DNA of 47,542 nt from a virus, in the IMG/VR virus record IMGVR_UViG_3300044946_000057, positions 1 through 47,542 of that record. One strand, 5' to 3'. The position numbers were made by a program, and so were the translations under genes. Shown here piece by piece: positions 1-8,924 of the stretch. Numbering within the stretch: the first letter of the stretch is position 1; each line of letters begins with the position of its first letter. The notes beneath the pieces are model-generated. The model worked only from the letters and a program-made list of their open reading frames with translations, had not been told where the DNA came from and did not search any database.

Positions 1-127
1 TGGTTGCCGGCGCGTTCACCACGCTCAGATTGCTGGGAGCGATGTAGGGTCCGCCGCGCGGGTTGGTGCCCACGGCGAGAATCACGCCCACGTTTGGCGC
101 GCCGACCGCTCCAACGGTGAGGGTCTG
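1..127. repeat. 127-bp terminal direct repeat, first copy
   Basis: Bases 1-127 are identical to 47416-47542. The repeat lies inside one open reading frame that reads through the join, so the molecule closes into a 47,415-bp circle. A length of exactly 127 matches a common de Bruijn k-mer size, so an assembly overlap is more likely than a packaged terminal repeat. Confidence 0.95.
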
Positions 128-307
128 CAGTCCGACATCCTCGCCCGCGATCGTCGCGGTGCCGGCTTTCAAGGCGACCGGATCGCCCACGTAGTAGGCG
201 TTGGTGTCGCCTGAGTCGATGTGATACACCCGGCCACGTCCGTCCCAGTCCGCACCGCTGAGATACTTCACAGGCGTAAGGCCGGAGACCTTATTTGTGT
301 TGGCCAC
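1..307 (-). CDS. Head-region structural protein, N-terminal part (gene crosses the circle join)
   Basis: Start is GTG at 307, with GGAGA about nine bases upstream. The frame stays open to base 1 and continues at 47415 down to a TAA at 47084, giving 212 residues in the closed circle. The protein is rich in Gly, Ala, Thr and Val and looks like a beta-rich virion protein. It sits between the 176-residue head-region protein and the major capsid gene, so a decoration, head-completion or head-associated role is inferred. No catalytic motif was seen and the family was not recognised. Confidence 0.75.
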   Translation of the reverse strand, partial: MANTNKVSGLTPVKYLSGADWDGRGRVYHIDSGDTNAYYVGDPVALKAGTATIAGEDVGLQTLTVGAVGAPNVGVILAVGTNPRGGPYIAPSNLSVVNAPAT

Positions 308-339
308 TTTTCAAGTCTCCTAGTTAAAAGTTGAAATGC

Positions 340-870
340 TCATACCTTGCCTTTGCGGGCCGGTCGGTTGAATAACGGCTTCGCTATGCCTGTGCGTTCC
401 TGATCGACATACCTGTTGCGCGCGTCGGGCCCCTGCGCGCTCTGGCCGGCGATTTTCTCGCCCCTGAAAATCTGCGCGAGCATGCCGATGTTATGCTGCT
501 CAAGCGCTTTCTGATCTGCGTTCCACCACTCCAACTTGATCTTCATCAAGTACTGCATCTCGGGCTTACCGCCGCCAGAATTCTTGTTGCCGATGATCGA
601 AATGTTCGTGCCCATGTCGGCATTGCCGCCCTCAATGCCGGAGCCGATGCCCATCGGATTCAACTGAACCTCGTCGGCCTTGACCATCTCGTAGCCGCCC
701 TGGAAAGCCGCTGGCACGTTCTCTTCCAGCATCCAATGCGTGTGATAGCCGGGGATGTCGGGATGCTGCAGTTTCAGCCGCGGCGCCGACATCGGAATGC
801 GTTGGAACTCGCTGCGATCGGTGCGCGAGACTTCAACTGCTGGCTTGGTGCCCGGATTTGGTGATGCCAT
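340..870 (-). CDS. Head-region structural protein, 176 aa
   Basis: ATG at 870 is chosen because GAGGAG lies seven bases before it; the open frame extends 15 bp further upstream without a better ribosome site. The protein has a Gly/Asn-rich centre and a basic C-terminus (RPARKGKV) and shows no enzyme motif. It lies between scaffold and the join-spanning structural gene, upstream of the major capsid gene, so a capsid-associated role is inferred from position. Confidence 0.65.
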   Translation of the reverse strand: MASPNPGTKPAVEVSRTDRSEFQRIPMSAPRLKLQHPDIPGYHTHWMLEENVPAAFQGGYEMVKADEVQLNPMGIGSGIEGGNADMGTNISIIGNKNSGGGKPEMQYLMKIKLEWWNADQKALEQHNIGMLAQIFRGEKIAGQSAQGPDARNRYVDQERTGIAKPLFNRPARKGKV

Positions 871-881
871 CGATCTACTCC

Positions 882-1727
882 TCACGCACTCTCGAAGTAC
901 TTGTTTGCGAAATGCTGCCGGTATGCATTCAGATCCTTGAACGCAGGGCCGGGGATCTTCATACTGGCCGCGAGCCGGTCGCAGTTGGCGCGTACGTCCG
1001 ATGGCAGGTCGGTGTAGCGCTTGCCTGATGCGCCGCCGCCACCACCGCCGGACGAGCGGCCAGCTTCGACTTTGGACGGATCTTCGCGTGGCGAGGAAGC
1101 TGGCGGCAGGATGCGCAATACTTCCTTTGAAACAGCATCGAAGAAATCTTTACCCTGAAGCGTATTGCCTTTGCCGCGCAGCTTCCCACCGATAGCAACA
1201 GCAAGCGCTGTTCTGTCCTCGTCCACGCCGTACCACGGGTTCTCCGCGATCCATTCCTTCCACTCCGGGGACTGCGATGCATCCTGTGGCGGCTTCCTCT
1301 CTTCTGTCTTGGTCGTCGTGGTCTCTGCCTTTTTGATCGCTGCCTCGTGTTCGTCGATCTGCGTCTGAATCTTGACCGCTGTGTCCACGTCGCCGTCCTT
1401 GCGGGCCGTCTCCAGTGCGGTCAACAGTTCTACCTTGGTTGCCTTTGCCTCTTTGCGCGATGCGGCGGTGTTGATCTCCAGCAGTTGCGCTATCTGATCG
1501 TTCGATTCCTTGATCAGACGCTTGTTCTCGGCATCGCTTGCCTTGAGCGTTGCTATCTCGCTTGTCAGCTTCCTGTTGTTTGCCTTAAGAATCGGTAAGA
1601 AATCTTCTCCCCGCTTGACGAAGGCCTCAGCGTCGGTCCACCGCTCCGGATCGCCCTTGAATTGGTCCTTTGGCAACCAACCCATATCGAACGCTGCCTT
1701 TTCGATTGCCGACATTTCCTCGCTCAT
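882..1727 (-). CDS. Putative capsid scaffolding protein
   Basis: 281 aa with ATG at 1727 preceded by GGAGGA. Residues about 45-140 are highly charged and helical (Glu, Lys and Ala rich, coiled-coil-like). A Gly-rich linker near residue 230 leads to a basic C-terminal segment of the kind scaffolds use to touch coat protein. Position after portal and before major capsid is the usual scaffold slot. The start overlaps the stop of the GroES-like gene (ATGA). The call rests on composition and order rather than a sequence signature. Confidence 0.7.
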   Translation of the reverse strand: MSEEMSAIEKAAFDMGWLPKDQFKGDPERWTDAEAFVKRGEDFLPILKANNRKLTSEIATLKASDAENKRLIKESNDQIAQLLEINTAASRKEAKATKVELLTALETARKDGDVDTAVKIQTQIDEHEAAIKKAETTTTKTEERKPPQDASQSPEWKEWIAENPWYGVDEDRTALAVAIGGKLRGKGNTLQGKDFFDAVSKEVLRILPPASSPREDPSKVEAGRSSGGGGGGASGKRYTDLPSDVRANCDRLAASMKIPGPAFKDLNAYRQHFANKYFESA

Positions 1728-2056
1728 GCTTCCTCCTCAACACCTACGAAGATGTCGCGGTCATTGACCATGCGATACGCTTCGCCGTCCGCTGTCCCCT
1801 GAACCATCACGCCTGCGAACTTGGCGATGATCACGTGATCACCAACCTTCGCTCGCGGCTTGGGCTCGTCGTGCCACGCCCACGGGCCGATCTCGATCAC
1901 GACGCCGCGATCCTGGAACAGCGCCAAACGCTGCTTCACCGTGTCGGGTATCGCAATCAACGTAGTCTTGATCTCCGTTTCGTAGGGCTTAATCAGCACC
2001 GCCAGTCCCAGTGGCTTGAGGCCCGATTGGTTCACCGTCTTCCTCATCTGATCCAT
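1724..2056 (-). CDS. GroES-like co-chaperonin
   Basis: 110 aa, ATG at 2056 with GGAGG nine bases upstream. The pattern follows the Cpn10 fold: a PLG-LAVLIKP opening strand (about 14-24), a GVVIEIGPWAW strand (about 51-61), VGDHVIIAKFAG (about 71-82) and a closing DRDIFVGVE strand. Virus-encoded GroES analogues such as T4 gp31 pair with host GroEL to fold the capsid protein; the location between portal and scaffold fits that job. The mobile loop differs from host GroES, as expected for a phage version. It overlaps scaffold downstream and the 101-aa gene upstream. Confidence 0.75.
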   Translation of the reverse strand: MDQMRKTVNQSGLKPLGLAVLIKPYETEIKTTLIAIPDTVKQRLALFQDRGVVIEIGPWAWHDEPKPRAKVGDHVIIAKFAGVMVQGTADGEAYRMVNDRDIFVGVEEEA

Positions 2057-2294
2057 TTAACGTTGCCTCCAATTTCTCGAAATCCAAATCCAACAATCCC
2101 TCGTAGGCGTGATACTCCCCTCGCGCGCTGAAGGTCGCTGCCTGTGTGACGTTGGGATCCTCACTATTGAAGACTCCCGCCGCCCATTGCGCCTTGAGCG
2201 CCTCCTGCGCCATTCGCAGATACCGGAATAGCTCCCGCGTGGGCCGCTCCGCCTTCCATGTCTTGAATTCCTGCTCCGTTAGACTTGTCCTCAC
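1989..2294 (-). CDS. Small acidic phage protein overlapping the portal 3' end
   Basis: 101 aa, GTG at 2294 with GGAGG five bases before. The N-terminal half carries a W/F/L-rich helical pattern (TWKAERPTRELFRYLRMAQEAL) and the C-terminus is acidic; this layout is seen in short proteins next to portal genes in many podoviruses. It overlaps the low-complexity portal C-terminus by 131 bp in another frame and the GroES-like start by 68 bp. Function unknown. Confidence 0.7.
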   Translation of the reverse strand: MRTSLTEQEFKTWKAERPTRELFRYLRMAQEALKAQWAAGVFNSEDPNVTQAATFSARGEYHAYEGLLDLDFEKLEATLNGSDEEDGEPIGPQATGTGGAD

Positions 2295-4287
2295 CTTCGC
2301 CTCCGCTCAATTCCTGCATGCGCTCATTCAACATTCCTACGTGCTCGTGAAGGGCCGAGATAACGCTCTCGTAAGCCTTGAGTTGAAGGGCGGCGTGTTC
2401 GGATTGCACGCCGGCTAGAAGCGCGATCGTTTCCGCCTCTAGCTTACGAATCTCGGCCAAACTCTTTTTCTGATCGGCCTGTAGCTGCGTGACCAATTCC
2501 CATTTCTTGTACTGCAGATCCATCTGCTTGGCCTGCAGCTTGAGGTTCTCCACGGCCATCTTCGGATTTGGCAGCGGCGGTACCTTGTCAGCGCCGGGAT
2601 AGAACTTATCTACTTCCTCCACTCCCATCGCGCGCAGAAAGTTGCGCTCGACCTCCTGCACGTCGTATCCAGGCACCTGCATCGCGGCTGTTCGGATCGC
2701 GCCGGCCAGCATCATGCGTGTGGCCTTGGAGACGATGTTCGGATCAGCGACCGGGACCACCTGATCGGCGTTGTCCTTGTAGTCCTCGCGCAGCGCAAAG
2801 GCGCCCTTGGTGCCGTAGATCTGCTTAATCGGCAGGTACCGCCCGTTCAACTGGTGCAACTTCTTGAATTCTTCCTTCATCGAGCGCCACACGCGCTTGA
2901 AGATCATCGAGAACACCTGCATGCCCTGCTCGGTGGTGTTGCGACTGGTCTCCGCGGGCGTATTCTGGCCGGGGTTCTCCCCGACCATCTGATCCACCGT
3001 GCCGGCCAGGCGATCGGTGTACTGAATCAATAGTTCGATGAGCTGGTACATCACTCCAGAGGGCTCTACCTCCGGTTTCTCGACGATGCTCTTGCGCAGG
3101 TCATCTCCAGTGGAGTCAACGCGCTTCCACTCGTAGGGAGCGAAGGTGTAGACGCCTCCGCGAATCTTGGCGCCGCGGCCAAGAAAGCCGCCGCCAGTGG
3201 TCTGCATCGTGCCGGCATCGAACATCTGATTGATGCCGGTGTTGACGCCTTCATTCAGCGGACCGATCAGCACGCCGAACCCAACGTCGTAGATGCCGCC
3301 GTCTGGAGCAGGGATGAATGAGTACTTGGTGAAGTACTCGGTCGGCTTGATGCGGATGATCTTGCGATTTTCGTTGCGCATCACATCCTCTTCGCTCTCC
3401 CAGCGCGCGACCAGGCGCAGCAGATTGTGGGAGCCCTCCTCAATGGTGGCTATGTACGGCTCGGCATAGCCGTCGCCGTCCAGATCGAGCAGTCGGTGCT
3501 GCTCAAGAGTCTTGAACGGCGTGTCCTCGTCGGACTGTGGCTGCACGATGCCTTGACGATTGTCGTGTTTGTTATTCGGCTCCTCTACAGTTGGCGATGG
3601 AGCTGAGTTGAACCACGACTCATCGCGCACGTCGCAGAACACGCCAGACATGCAGCGCTCGTAAATCTCGTTGCGGTACAGGGGCACAACGTGGGTTTTT
3701 CTGGCGGCGGCTTCAACGGACTTCGCGTAATAGTCAATGATGAGATCCCGAGCCATAACCAGCTCACTCACGTTGTGCCCGAGTGAGGGTGAAAAGTAAC
3801 TCTTTACGAAATTGGTTCCGACGATCGCCAGATTGATCAGCAAACGATCATGTTGCTCCTCCCACGCTGCATCTTCTTCGAGTACCTGCCAGCTCATGTG
3901 ACTGGCGATACGCTTGGCCTTTTCGCGCAGCATCCCCTGCGGGTCCTCGCCGATCACTCGATAGCGCACGACATCGGTACCTTGAATGATGGCCGGGTAC
4001 GCGCGCGCGGAGAACTGCAGCGAGGCAATCGTGATCAGCGGAAAGATGATGTTCGAGCACTGTGGCCAGGGGAAGTTCTTGTCTTGTTGAATCTGCATCG
4101 CAAGATTCATGCCGGCTTCCGAACGTCTCTCCCACTTCATGCGCGACTGCCGGTCGCGCTGGTAGCCATCCCACACGAGCTGGCCGATGGTCGTGCGGTC
4201 GGCGTCATCAAAGCGATTGCACAGGTTCGGCGCCTTGGCAACGTCCTCGTTGATCGTAATGTTCTTGTTGAGGCTCAGGAATTGCAT
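2164..4287 (-). CDS. Portal protein (P22-like)
   Basis: 707 aa, the usual length for P22-type portals, which form the dodecameric DNA channel at one capsid vertex. It follows large terminase and precedes scaffold and coat. The N-terminal third contains the conserved-looking FPWPQCSNIIFPLI and FSARAYPAI segments of this portal class. The region around residues 560-640 is charged and helical, like the barrel. The last 50 residues are Gly/Ala rich and probably disordered; the next gene starts inside them. Confidence 0.9.
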   Translation of the reverse strand: MQFLSLNKNITINEDVAKAPNLCNRFDDADRTTIGQLVWDGYQRDRQSRMKWERRSEAGMNLAMQIQQDKNFPWPQCSNIIFPLITIASLQFSARAYPAIIQGTDVVRYRVIGEDPQGMLREKAKRIASHMSWQVLEEDAAWEEQHDRLLINLAIVGTNFVKSYFSPSLGHNVSELVMARDLIIDYYAKSVEAAARKTHVVPLYRNEIYERCMSGVFCDVRDESWFNSAPSPTVEEPNNKHDNRQGIVQPQSDEDTPFKTLEQHRLLDLDGDGYAEPYIATIEEGSHNLLRLVARWESEEDVMRNENRKIIRIKPTEYFTKYSFIPAPDGGIYDVGFGVLIGPLNEGVNTGINQMFDAGTMQTTGGGFLGRGAKIRGGVYTFAPYEWKRVDSTGDDLRKSIVEKPEVEPSGVMYQLIELLIQYTDRLAGTVDQMVGENPGQNTPAETSRNTTEQGMQVFSMIFKRVWRSMKEEFKKLHQLNGRYLPIKQIYGTKGAFALREDYKDNADQVVPVADPNIVSKATRMMLAGAIRTAAMQVPGYDVQEVERNFLRAMGVEEVDKFYPGADKVPPLPNPKMAVENLKLQAKQMDLQYKKWELVTQLQADQKKSLAEIRKLEAETIALLAGVQSEHAALQLKAYESVISALHEHVGMLNERMQELSGGEGEDKSNGAGIQDMEGGAAHAGAIPVSANGAGGAQGAMGGGSLQ

Positions 4288-4488
4288 TTAGGCGGCGTTC
4301 TCGCATTGTTTGCAGACGCGCTCATGACGTGACTTCTTACGGCTCCAGCCCCAACCTTTCGACACGATGCGTCCGCACGCGGTCAGACCTTCGCTGTGTG
4401 TCGTACCAAACATGATGTGCGCCACCTTGCAGAGCGGCCCACTCACGTAAAAGAAACGCCTAGTACCCCGTGTGCGTTGAACGCCCAT
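4288..4488 (-). CDS. Small zinc-binding protein, 66 aa
   Basis: ATG at 4488 with GAGGAG upstream. The layout is a His-containing strand, a TACGR turn and a C-terminal VCKQCENA (CxxC) end, a pattern common in small phage zinc-ribbon proteins. It starts within the last 30 bases of large terminase and ends just before the portal start. Role unknown; a regulatory or structural zinc ribbon is likely. Confidence 0.65.
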   Translation of the reverse strand: MGVQRTRGTRRFFYVSGPLCKVAHIMFGTTHSEGLTACGRIVSKGWGWSRKKSRHERVCKQCENAA

Positions 4489-5923
4489 CGCCGCCTCCTC
4501 TCAACTGCGTCGAGCGGCCACGCCAGTCGCGCTCCTGATCGGTCTCTAAGTCTTCCTCATCGACATCGGCGCGATGATCCTCAAGGCCCTTCGACAGGAT
4601 CGCCGCCGAGTCGAACTGATCGTCCAGCACGGCCTCAGCATTGCCGGTGAACTTGAGTAGTTCGTCCTCGAAGCCCGGATACCACTCTGCTTTCTTGTCG
4701 AATCGGCACCCGCGCGCTCGCATGCGCTTCTGTAGCGAGCGACCGCGAGTCTTCTTGTCCTTGATCGGCAGAATGGCGGTGATCGGCAGCCACACATCGC
4801 GCTTCTGCATCTCGCGCTCAAGAATCGGCTGTATCGCCTTCCAGATCACGCCGTCCTCGACGAAAAACATGTCGGGACTCCAAGCGGCGTTGACCGAGAA
4901 GAACTCCTCGATGATCTCCGCGATGTCCCAGCGCCCGACGCGTTGATCGACGTGATGCAGCAGATTGTTGATGTCCTTGCCGCCGATGGTTAATGAGGTG
5001 CGGTTGGCGGTGTCGAGTTTTGAGACCGCGAAGTCCACGCCGACCGAGAAAATCTTGCTGGTCTCGTAGTCGTCCTCGCTCATCTCCACGAAGTCATCGC
5101 GGCGCAGGTACGCCTCGTCGTTGTCGCGCGGATCGTTGATGTACTCCTGAGAGTAGCCGGCGGAGTCGCCGTCCTTGATGAAGCCCTCGCGGATCTTCAT
5201 CAGGCGCTCAACCGGGAATTTCTCCGGCCACAGGATGTCCTCGAACTCGCTGAACGAGCGGTGCGCCTTGTACAGGCGCGACTTCCACTCCGAGTTTTTC
5301 ATCAGCCGATTGAGCAGACTGTCGTCTTGCAGAATCGTGCCGTGCACGCGGATCTTGCCGCCGTCACGCAGCGCCTGTACGCACGCTCGAAAGAACCAGC
5401 GGCGAAACTTGGCCCGCCGGTCCTTGTTCTCTACCTGCTCGTCGTCCTCAAGGTCATCGCAGATGATCAGGCCAGGGCGCTTGCCGTGCCACTTGCGCCC
5501 GCGGATCTTCTGTTCGGCGCCGCGCGCGAGGAATCGAAACTGGTAGCCGTCGTGACACTCGACGATGATGTCGGTCTTCTGATCGACCGCGAAGTGACTG
5601 ATCTTGAAGTCGCGGATCAACTCCTCGTTGTCGCGCAACTCGTTGGCGATGTCGTTCAAATGCTCGATCGCCATTTCTTCAGATGCGCTCACGATCAGGA
5701 TGTACTGCTCGGAGCGAAACAGCGCCGATGCCAGTCCGTAGTCGTGCGTCAGAGCCGTTGACTTCGCATGATTGCGCGGCGCCGCGATGGCGGCCTGCGG
5801 CTCATCGGAGCAATACAGAGCCCACGCTTCGCGATGAAACTCAGGCGTGGGCTGCGGCGAGTCGTACCGCGGCGAGAGGTACACGCCAGACAGTGACTCG
5901 ACGAGTTGCGCGGTGAGTTTCAT
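4460..5923 (-). CDS. terL: Terminase large subunit
   Basis: 487 aa, ATG at 5923 directly after the previous stop (TGATATG). Packaging motor ATPase and nuclease. The Walker A variant APRNHAKST is at about 48-56, Walker B LIICDDLEDD at about 152-161 with the catalytic acid, and a coupling-type GTI segment follows near 195. The RNase-H-like nuclease starts at VGVDFAVS (about 294), with FFVED near 352 and a late DDQFDSA acid near 433. All key residues are present. The small subunit lies about 5.7 kb away at 11663-12145, separated by a fibre/surface cassette. Confidence 0.93.
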   Translation of the reverse strand: MKLTAQLVESLSGVYLSPRYDSPQPTPEFHREAWALYCSDEPQAAIAAPRNHAKSTALTHDYGLASALFRSEQYILIVSASEEMAIEHLNDIANELRDNEELIRDFKISHFAVDQKTDIIVECHDGYQFRFLARGAEQKIRGRKWHGKRPGLIICDDLEDDEQVENKDRRAKFRRWFFRACVQALRDGGKIRVHGTILQDDSLLNRLMKNSEWKSRLYKAHRSFSEFEDILWPEKFPVERLMKIREGFIKDGDSAGYSQEYINDPRDNDEAYLRRDDFVEMSEDDYETSKIFSVGVDFAVSKLDTANRTSLTIGGKDINNLLHHVDQRVGRWDIAEIIEEFFSVNAAWSPDMFFVEDGVIWKAIQPILEREMQKRDVWLPITAILPIKDKKTRGRSLQKRMRARGCRFDKKAEWYPGFEDELLKFTGNAEAVLDDQFDSAAILSKGLEDHRADVDEEDLETDQERDWRGRSTQLRGGGDGRSTHTGY

Positions 5924-5924
5924 A

Positions 5925-7352
5925 TCACCCCGGCAGATCCGGTTCGATCGCAAGGAACGCCGACTGCTCGATGATGTTTTGAAAATTGGTCAAGGCCGTG
6001 CACAAAAGTTCGTACATCACGCCGACCACACCCCCGGTAACTTCCTGTGTACAGACGGGACTGTTCACTGAGGTGCCCCCAAGGATCATCGAAGAAGCAT
6101 TCGGATCTACCCCGGTGTACACGCTGCAGGCCGTGAAGGCGCTGACGATCACTTCGCCAGGACTCAGCGATGACAAGAAATTGAATGGCTCCGGGATCGT
6201 CTCGCCGGCCTTCTTCGGATTGAGGATCACGCGCCCTCCAGGGATGGTGGTGCCTTGACCGGTCCCCGGCGGCGTCGGCGGCACCACCGGCGGGGGGATT
6301 CCGCGAATGATGCGACCGACGTCCGCCAGAAAACTGTGGTCGATGACATCAATGCTGCCGATGCGGTTGTAGAAGACGTTCGTTATGAAAGGCGTGGTCG
6401 GTGTTGGAGGAAATCCGGCCGGCAGCAACTCGTTGTAAAACTCGCTCGACAGATCGTAGACGTTCGACTTCGGCTGAAGCTGCGAGGTGTCCTGCTGGAC
6501 GACGAACGGCTTGGTTGTTGCAACCGCAGGTATCCCGCGAATGAGTGTGTTGGGCTGCTGCTCAGCGAATACCTGAAGCTTGCGAGTCGGGACCGGCATT
6601 AGCAGTGCCGGGCGGGTCGTGATCGCCGCAACAGTTGTAGGGATGTACGTGACAACGTACATGTCTGCCGTCGTATACGGTTTGATCGTCGGCAGGTCAG
6701 GCTCTACCAGTCCAGCGAATGGACGGGTAGTTGACTGGATCAGGGTCTTGCCGATCAGATTCGGGATCGGATCGATGCGCAACTGGTACTTGATCTCAGG
6801 TGCGTTGCGCTGGATCTCAGTGTTGACGGATTGGATTCCAGGGATCTGAACGAACGCGGTCTGCGCGTTTATGCCGAGCAGCAGATTGTTGACGAACTGG
6901 TCTGCTACCACCGAATACTTCAGCGGCGGCGCGCTATCTGATTGCTGTGTGTGCCCTGGAGCGGTCCCCGCTGGGATCCCGGCGGAGTTGTTGATGAACT
7001 GATCGGCGACTACCGGCGCCTTGATCGCCGGGGCGCTCGCATACAACTGCGAGCCTTTGGGCAGATTCGCGGGGATACCGAACAGCACATTGTTGACGAA
7101 CTGATCAGCAACGACAGGTGCCTTGATCGCCGGGGCGCTTTCAGCTCGTTGCATCCCGACTGGAACAACTGCCAGAGCAAGCAGGCCGATCAGGATATTG
7201 GGGATGTAGTCAGGTGTGCTGATGCGTCCGGCAATCGGAGCATTGAAGATCAGCGGCGATCGCAGTTGAGGAGCTGGCTGCCCGTTATTCTCCTGTGCCC
7301 CTTGGCGCAGGGAGAATGGCAGGCCGCCGCGTGGTGTGAAAGGAAACGCCAT
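5925..7352 (-). CDS. Repeat-containing virion protein with C-terminal beta domain
   Basis: 475 aa. Residues about 70-165 carry three copies of a segment built around SAPAIKAPVVADQFVNN, ending GIPA or GINA; the third is more diverged. A Pro/Thr-rich middle follows. The last 100 residues (GEVIVSAFTACSVYTGVDPNA onward, with GVVGVMYELLC) resemble the small beta-sandwich domain of phage fibre/tail adaptor proteins. The gene is directly upstream of large terminase, so a virion surface or fibre-linker role is inferred. The DNA repeats are visible at about 6880-7150. Confidence 0.6.
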   Translation of the reverse strand: MAFPFTPRGGLPFSLRQGAQENNGQPAPQLRSPLIFNAPIAGRISTPDYIPNILIGLLALAVVPVGMQRAESAPAIKAPVVADQFVNNVLFGIPANLPKGSQLYASAPAIKAPVVADQFINNSAGIPAGTAPGHTQQSDSAPPLKYSVVADQFVNNLLLGINAQTAFVQIPGIQSVNTEIQRNAPEIKYQLRIDPIPNLIGKTLIQSTTRPFAGLVEPDLPTIKPYTTADMYVVTYIPTTVAAITTRPALLMPVPTRKLQVFAEQQPNTLIRGIPAVATTKPFVVQQDTSQLQPKSNVYDLSSEFYNELLPAGFPPTPTTPFITNVFYNRIGSIDVIDHSFLADVGRIIRGIPPPVVPPTPPGTGQGTTIPGGRVILNPKKAGETIPEPFNFLSSLSPGEVIVSAFTACSVYTGVDPNASSMILGGTSVNSPVCTQEVTGGVVGVMYELLCTALTNFQNIIEQSAFLAIEPDLPG

Positions 7353-7353
7353 G

Positions 7354-7947
7354 TCAGAGTGTCTGCGTCGAAGTCAGGATGCTCATGTTCATCTGCAGAA
7401 GCTGGCAACTCCCGGTGGCAACTGTCTGCGTGAAGTACAAGTCCAGTAGATTGCTGATCGTGAAGTTGATTGCGGCCGATGCGGTTGATCCGCCCGTCGC
7501 CGTGCCGCTGTAAGGCACCACCTGCCCGCCGGGCCCGGGCCCAGTAGCAGGAAGAGCGCTGTTGATGTTGGCCGAAGACGTAAATAATCCCGTCCAGGTC
7601 AGCACGCCAGCCGTGCCAGTCGTGGTTACGGTGCCTGTTAGATCCAAGATCCAAGGCGTATTGGTCTGAGCCACGATGTTCAGCGGCATCGCCTGCGTAT
7701 CCATCACCGCAGCGGTTGCGATGGCTACGTCAAAGCGAGCGGTGCCGGGCGTCGTGACGGCGCATGAGATGATGCCCGTCGCATAGACTCGCAACTGATC
7801 GCCCAGATACTTCAGAGCGTTTCCGGGAAGCGTGTAGCGAGACTGCGTGGCCCCAGTGCCTTGCGTCATCGAAGCGCGGGCCGCAGCGGTCAGCGCAGTG
7901 CCAGCGACCTGCAGCGTAGACAGCGTTTGCCAGAAGCCCTGTGCCAT
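7354..7947 (-). CDS. Virion structural protein, 197 aa
   Basis: ATG at 7947 with AAGGAG upstream. Sequence is Thr, Ala, Gly and Val rich with strands typical of a jelly-roll or beta-sandwich. Segments such as FWQTLSTLQVAGTALTA at the N-terminus and LDLYFTQTVATGSCQL near the end recur in phage surface proteins found beside fibre genes. No enzymatic residue pattern. It belongs to the 11.5-5.9 kb surface cassette. Confidence 0.65.
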   Translation of the reverse strand: MAQGFWQTLSTLQVAGTALTAAARASMTQGTGATQSRYTLPGNALKYLGDQLRVYATGIISCAVTTPGTARFDVAIATAAVMDTQAMPLNIVAQTNTPWILDLTGTVTTTGTAGVLTWTGLFTSSANINSALPATGPGPGGQVVPYSGTATGGSTASAAINFTISNLLDLYFTQTVATGSCQLLQMNMSILTSTQTL

Positions 7948-7965
7948 TTACGTGCTCCTTGCGCC

Positions 7966-8475
7966 CTAGACAATCTCGTAAATGCAGTGTCCAGAAACAG
8001 GCCCTGCAACGTTCCCAGTGAATGCCGAATAGGACACCTCGCCCAGCGATGCGGTATTGCCAATCACAGTGATCTCCTCACCCTGTCGCGCCTGCCAGCG
8101 AACCAAACCGCCGTACGCGTTGAATGAGTGTGCGATCAACAGGCCCAACGCGGTGCTGCGCGTCGGATTGGTGGTGGCAGCGTTACCGAAGGTAGGTAAC
8201 GTACCCGGTGCGGTCGCGGTTGCATCCATTGCGGCGTTGAAGTTGCCGGTGATCGCCGTCACGCCGACTGTTGAATCGCGCCCCAAGCGAAGAATCTGCA
8301 CAGCGGATGCCGCGGTGGCTTCGCCTCCGGCCTGCACTTCGTTGATCTTCAACTGCTGCGTGGACGAGCCGCCCTGCAAAAAGAATGGATACCCGCTGGA
8401 GGTGAGCGTCGTCCCGCTAGCTGTACCGCCTGAAGTGGTGGTGGTGGACGAGAACCCAAGGGAATAACGAGCCAT
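7966..8475 (-). CDS. Virion structural protein, 169 aa
   Basis: ATG at 8475 with GGAG upstream. Starts MARYSLGFSS and is Gly/Ser/Thr rich with a beta-strand pattern throughout; the central KINEVQAGGEAT and RLGRDSTVG segments look like a structural head or tail surface protein often paired with the gene that follows. Function inferred from context only. Confidence 0.6.
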   Translation of the reverse strand: MARYSLGFSSTTTTSGGTASGTTLTSSGYPFFLQGGSSTQQLKINEVQAGGEATAASAVQILRLGRDSTVGVTAITGNFNAAMDATATAPGTLPTFGNAATTNPTRSTALGLLIAHSFNAYGGLVRWQARQGEEITVIGNTASLGEVSYSAFTGNVAGPVSGHCIYEIV

Positions 8476-8484
8476 GTTGAACTC

Positions 8485-8898
8485 CTACGGAAAGATGAGT
8501 GATGGTTGATTTGGCTCTCGCGCATCGCGCGCGTTGAGCAACACGACCGACTGCGCCGGTCTCATGCCTTTGATGAAGATGGCCTCGTGTGCCTCGGCCG
8601 GTGAGACCCCTTTGTCAACTGCCTCTAGATAGTCCGAGCACTTCGCCTTGAACGGGTAACACGCCTTGCCTAAAAACTTCTCCGCCTCGCACTCATCACA
8701 CAGATAGTGCTGACAGTGCATACAGAATCCGCGAGCGCGTGAGCGATCTGGATTAAGAATGACTTGGGTCTCGCAGTGATTGCAGGTGACCGTGGCTGAT
8801 TCCCAAACCGTTTCTTTCTTTCCAGCATCGGCTGGCAGCCCCTGGGCCACCATGATTTCTTCCGGCACTCCCATAGAGCATCGGTGATCGATCAGCAT
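8485..8898 (-). CDS. Zinc-ribbon phage protein, 137 aa
   Basis: ATG at 8898 is preferred because GAGG lies just upstream; the frame is open further but that part is antiparallel to another coding frame. It carries CNHC (about 46-49) and CMHC with HYLCDEC (about 67-77), enough for one or two zinc sites, around the stretch ILNPDRSRARGF. This combination recurs in small phage proteins near fibre genes. It might bind a nucleic acid or stabilise a virion subunit; no function is assigned. Confidence 0.6.
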   Translation of the reverse strand: MLIDHRCSMGVPEEIMVAQGLPADAGKKETVWESATVTCNHCETQVILNPDRSRARGFCMHCQHYLCDECEAEKFLGKACYPFKAKCSDYLEAVDKGVSPAEAHEAIFIKGMRPAQSVVLLNARDAREPNQPSLIFP

Positions 8899-8924
8899 CT
8901 CGCCCTCTAATGAGCGCAGCGATC

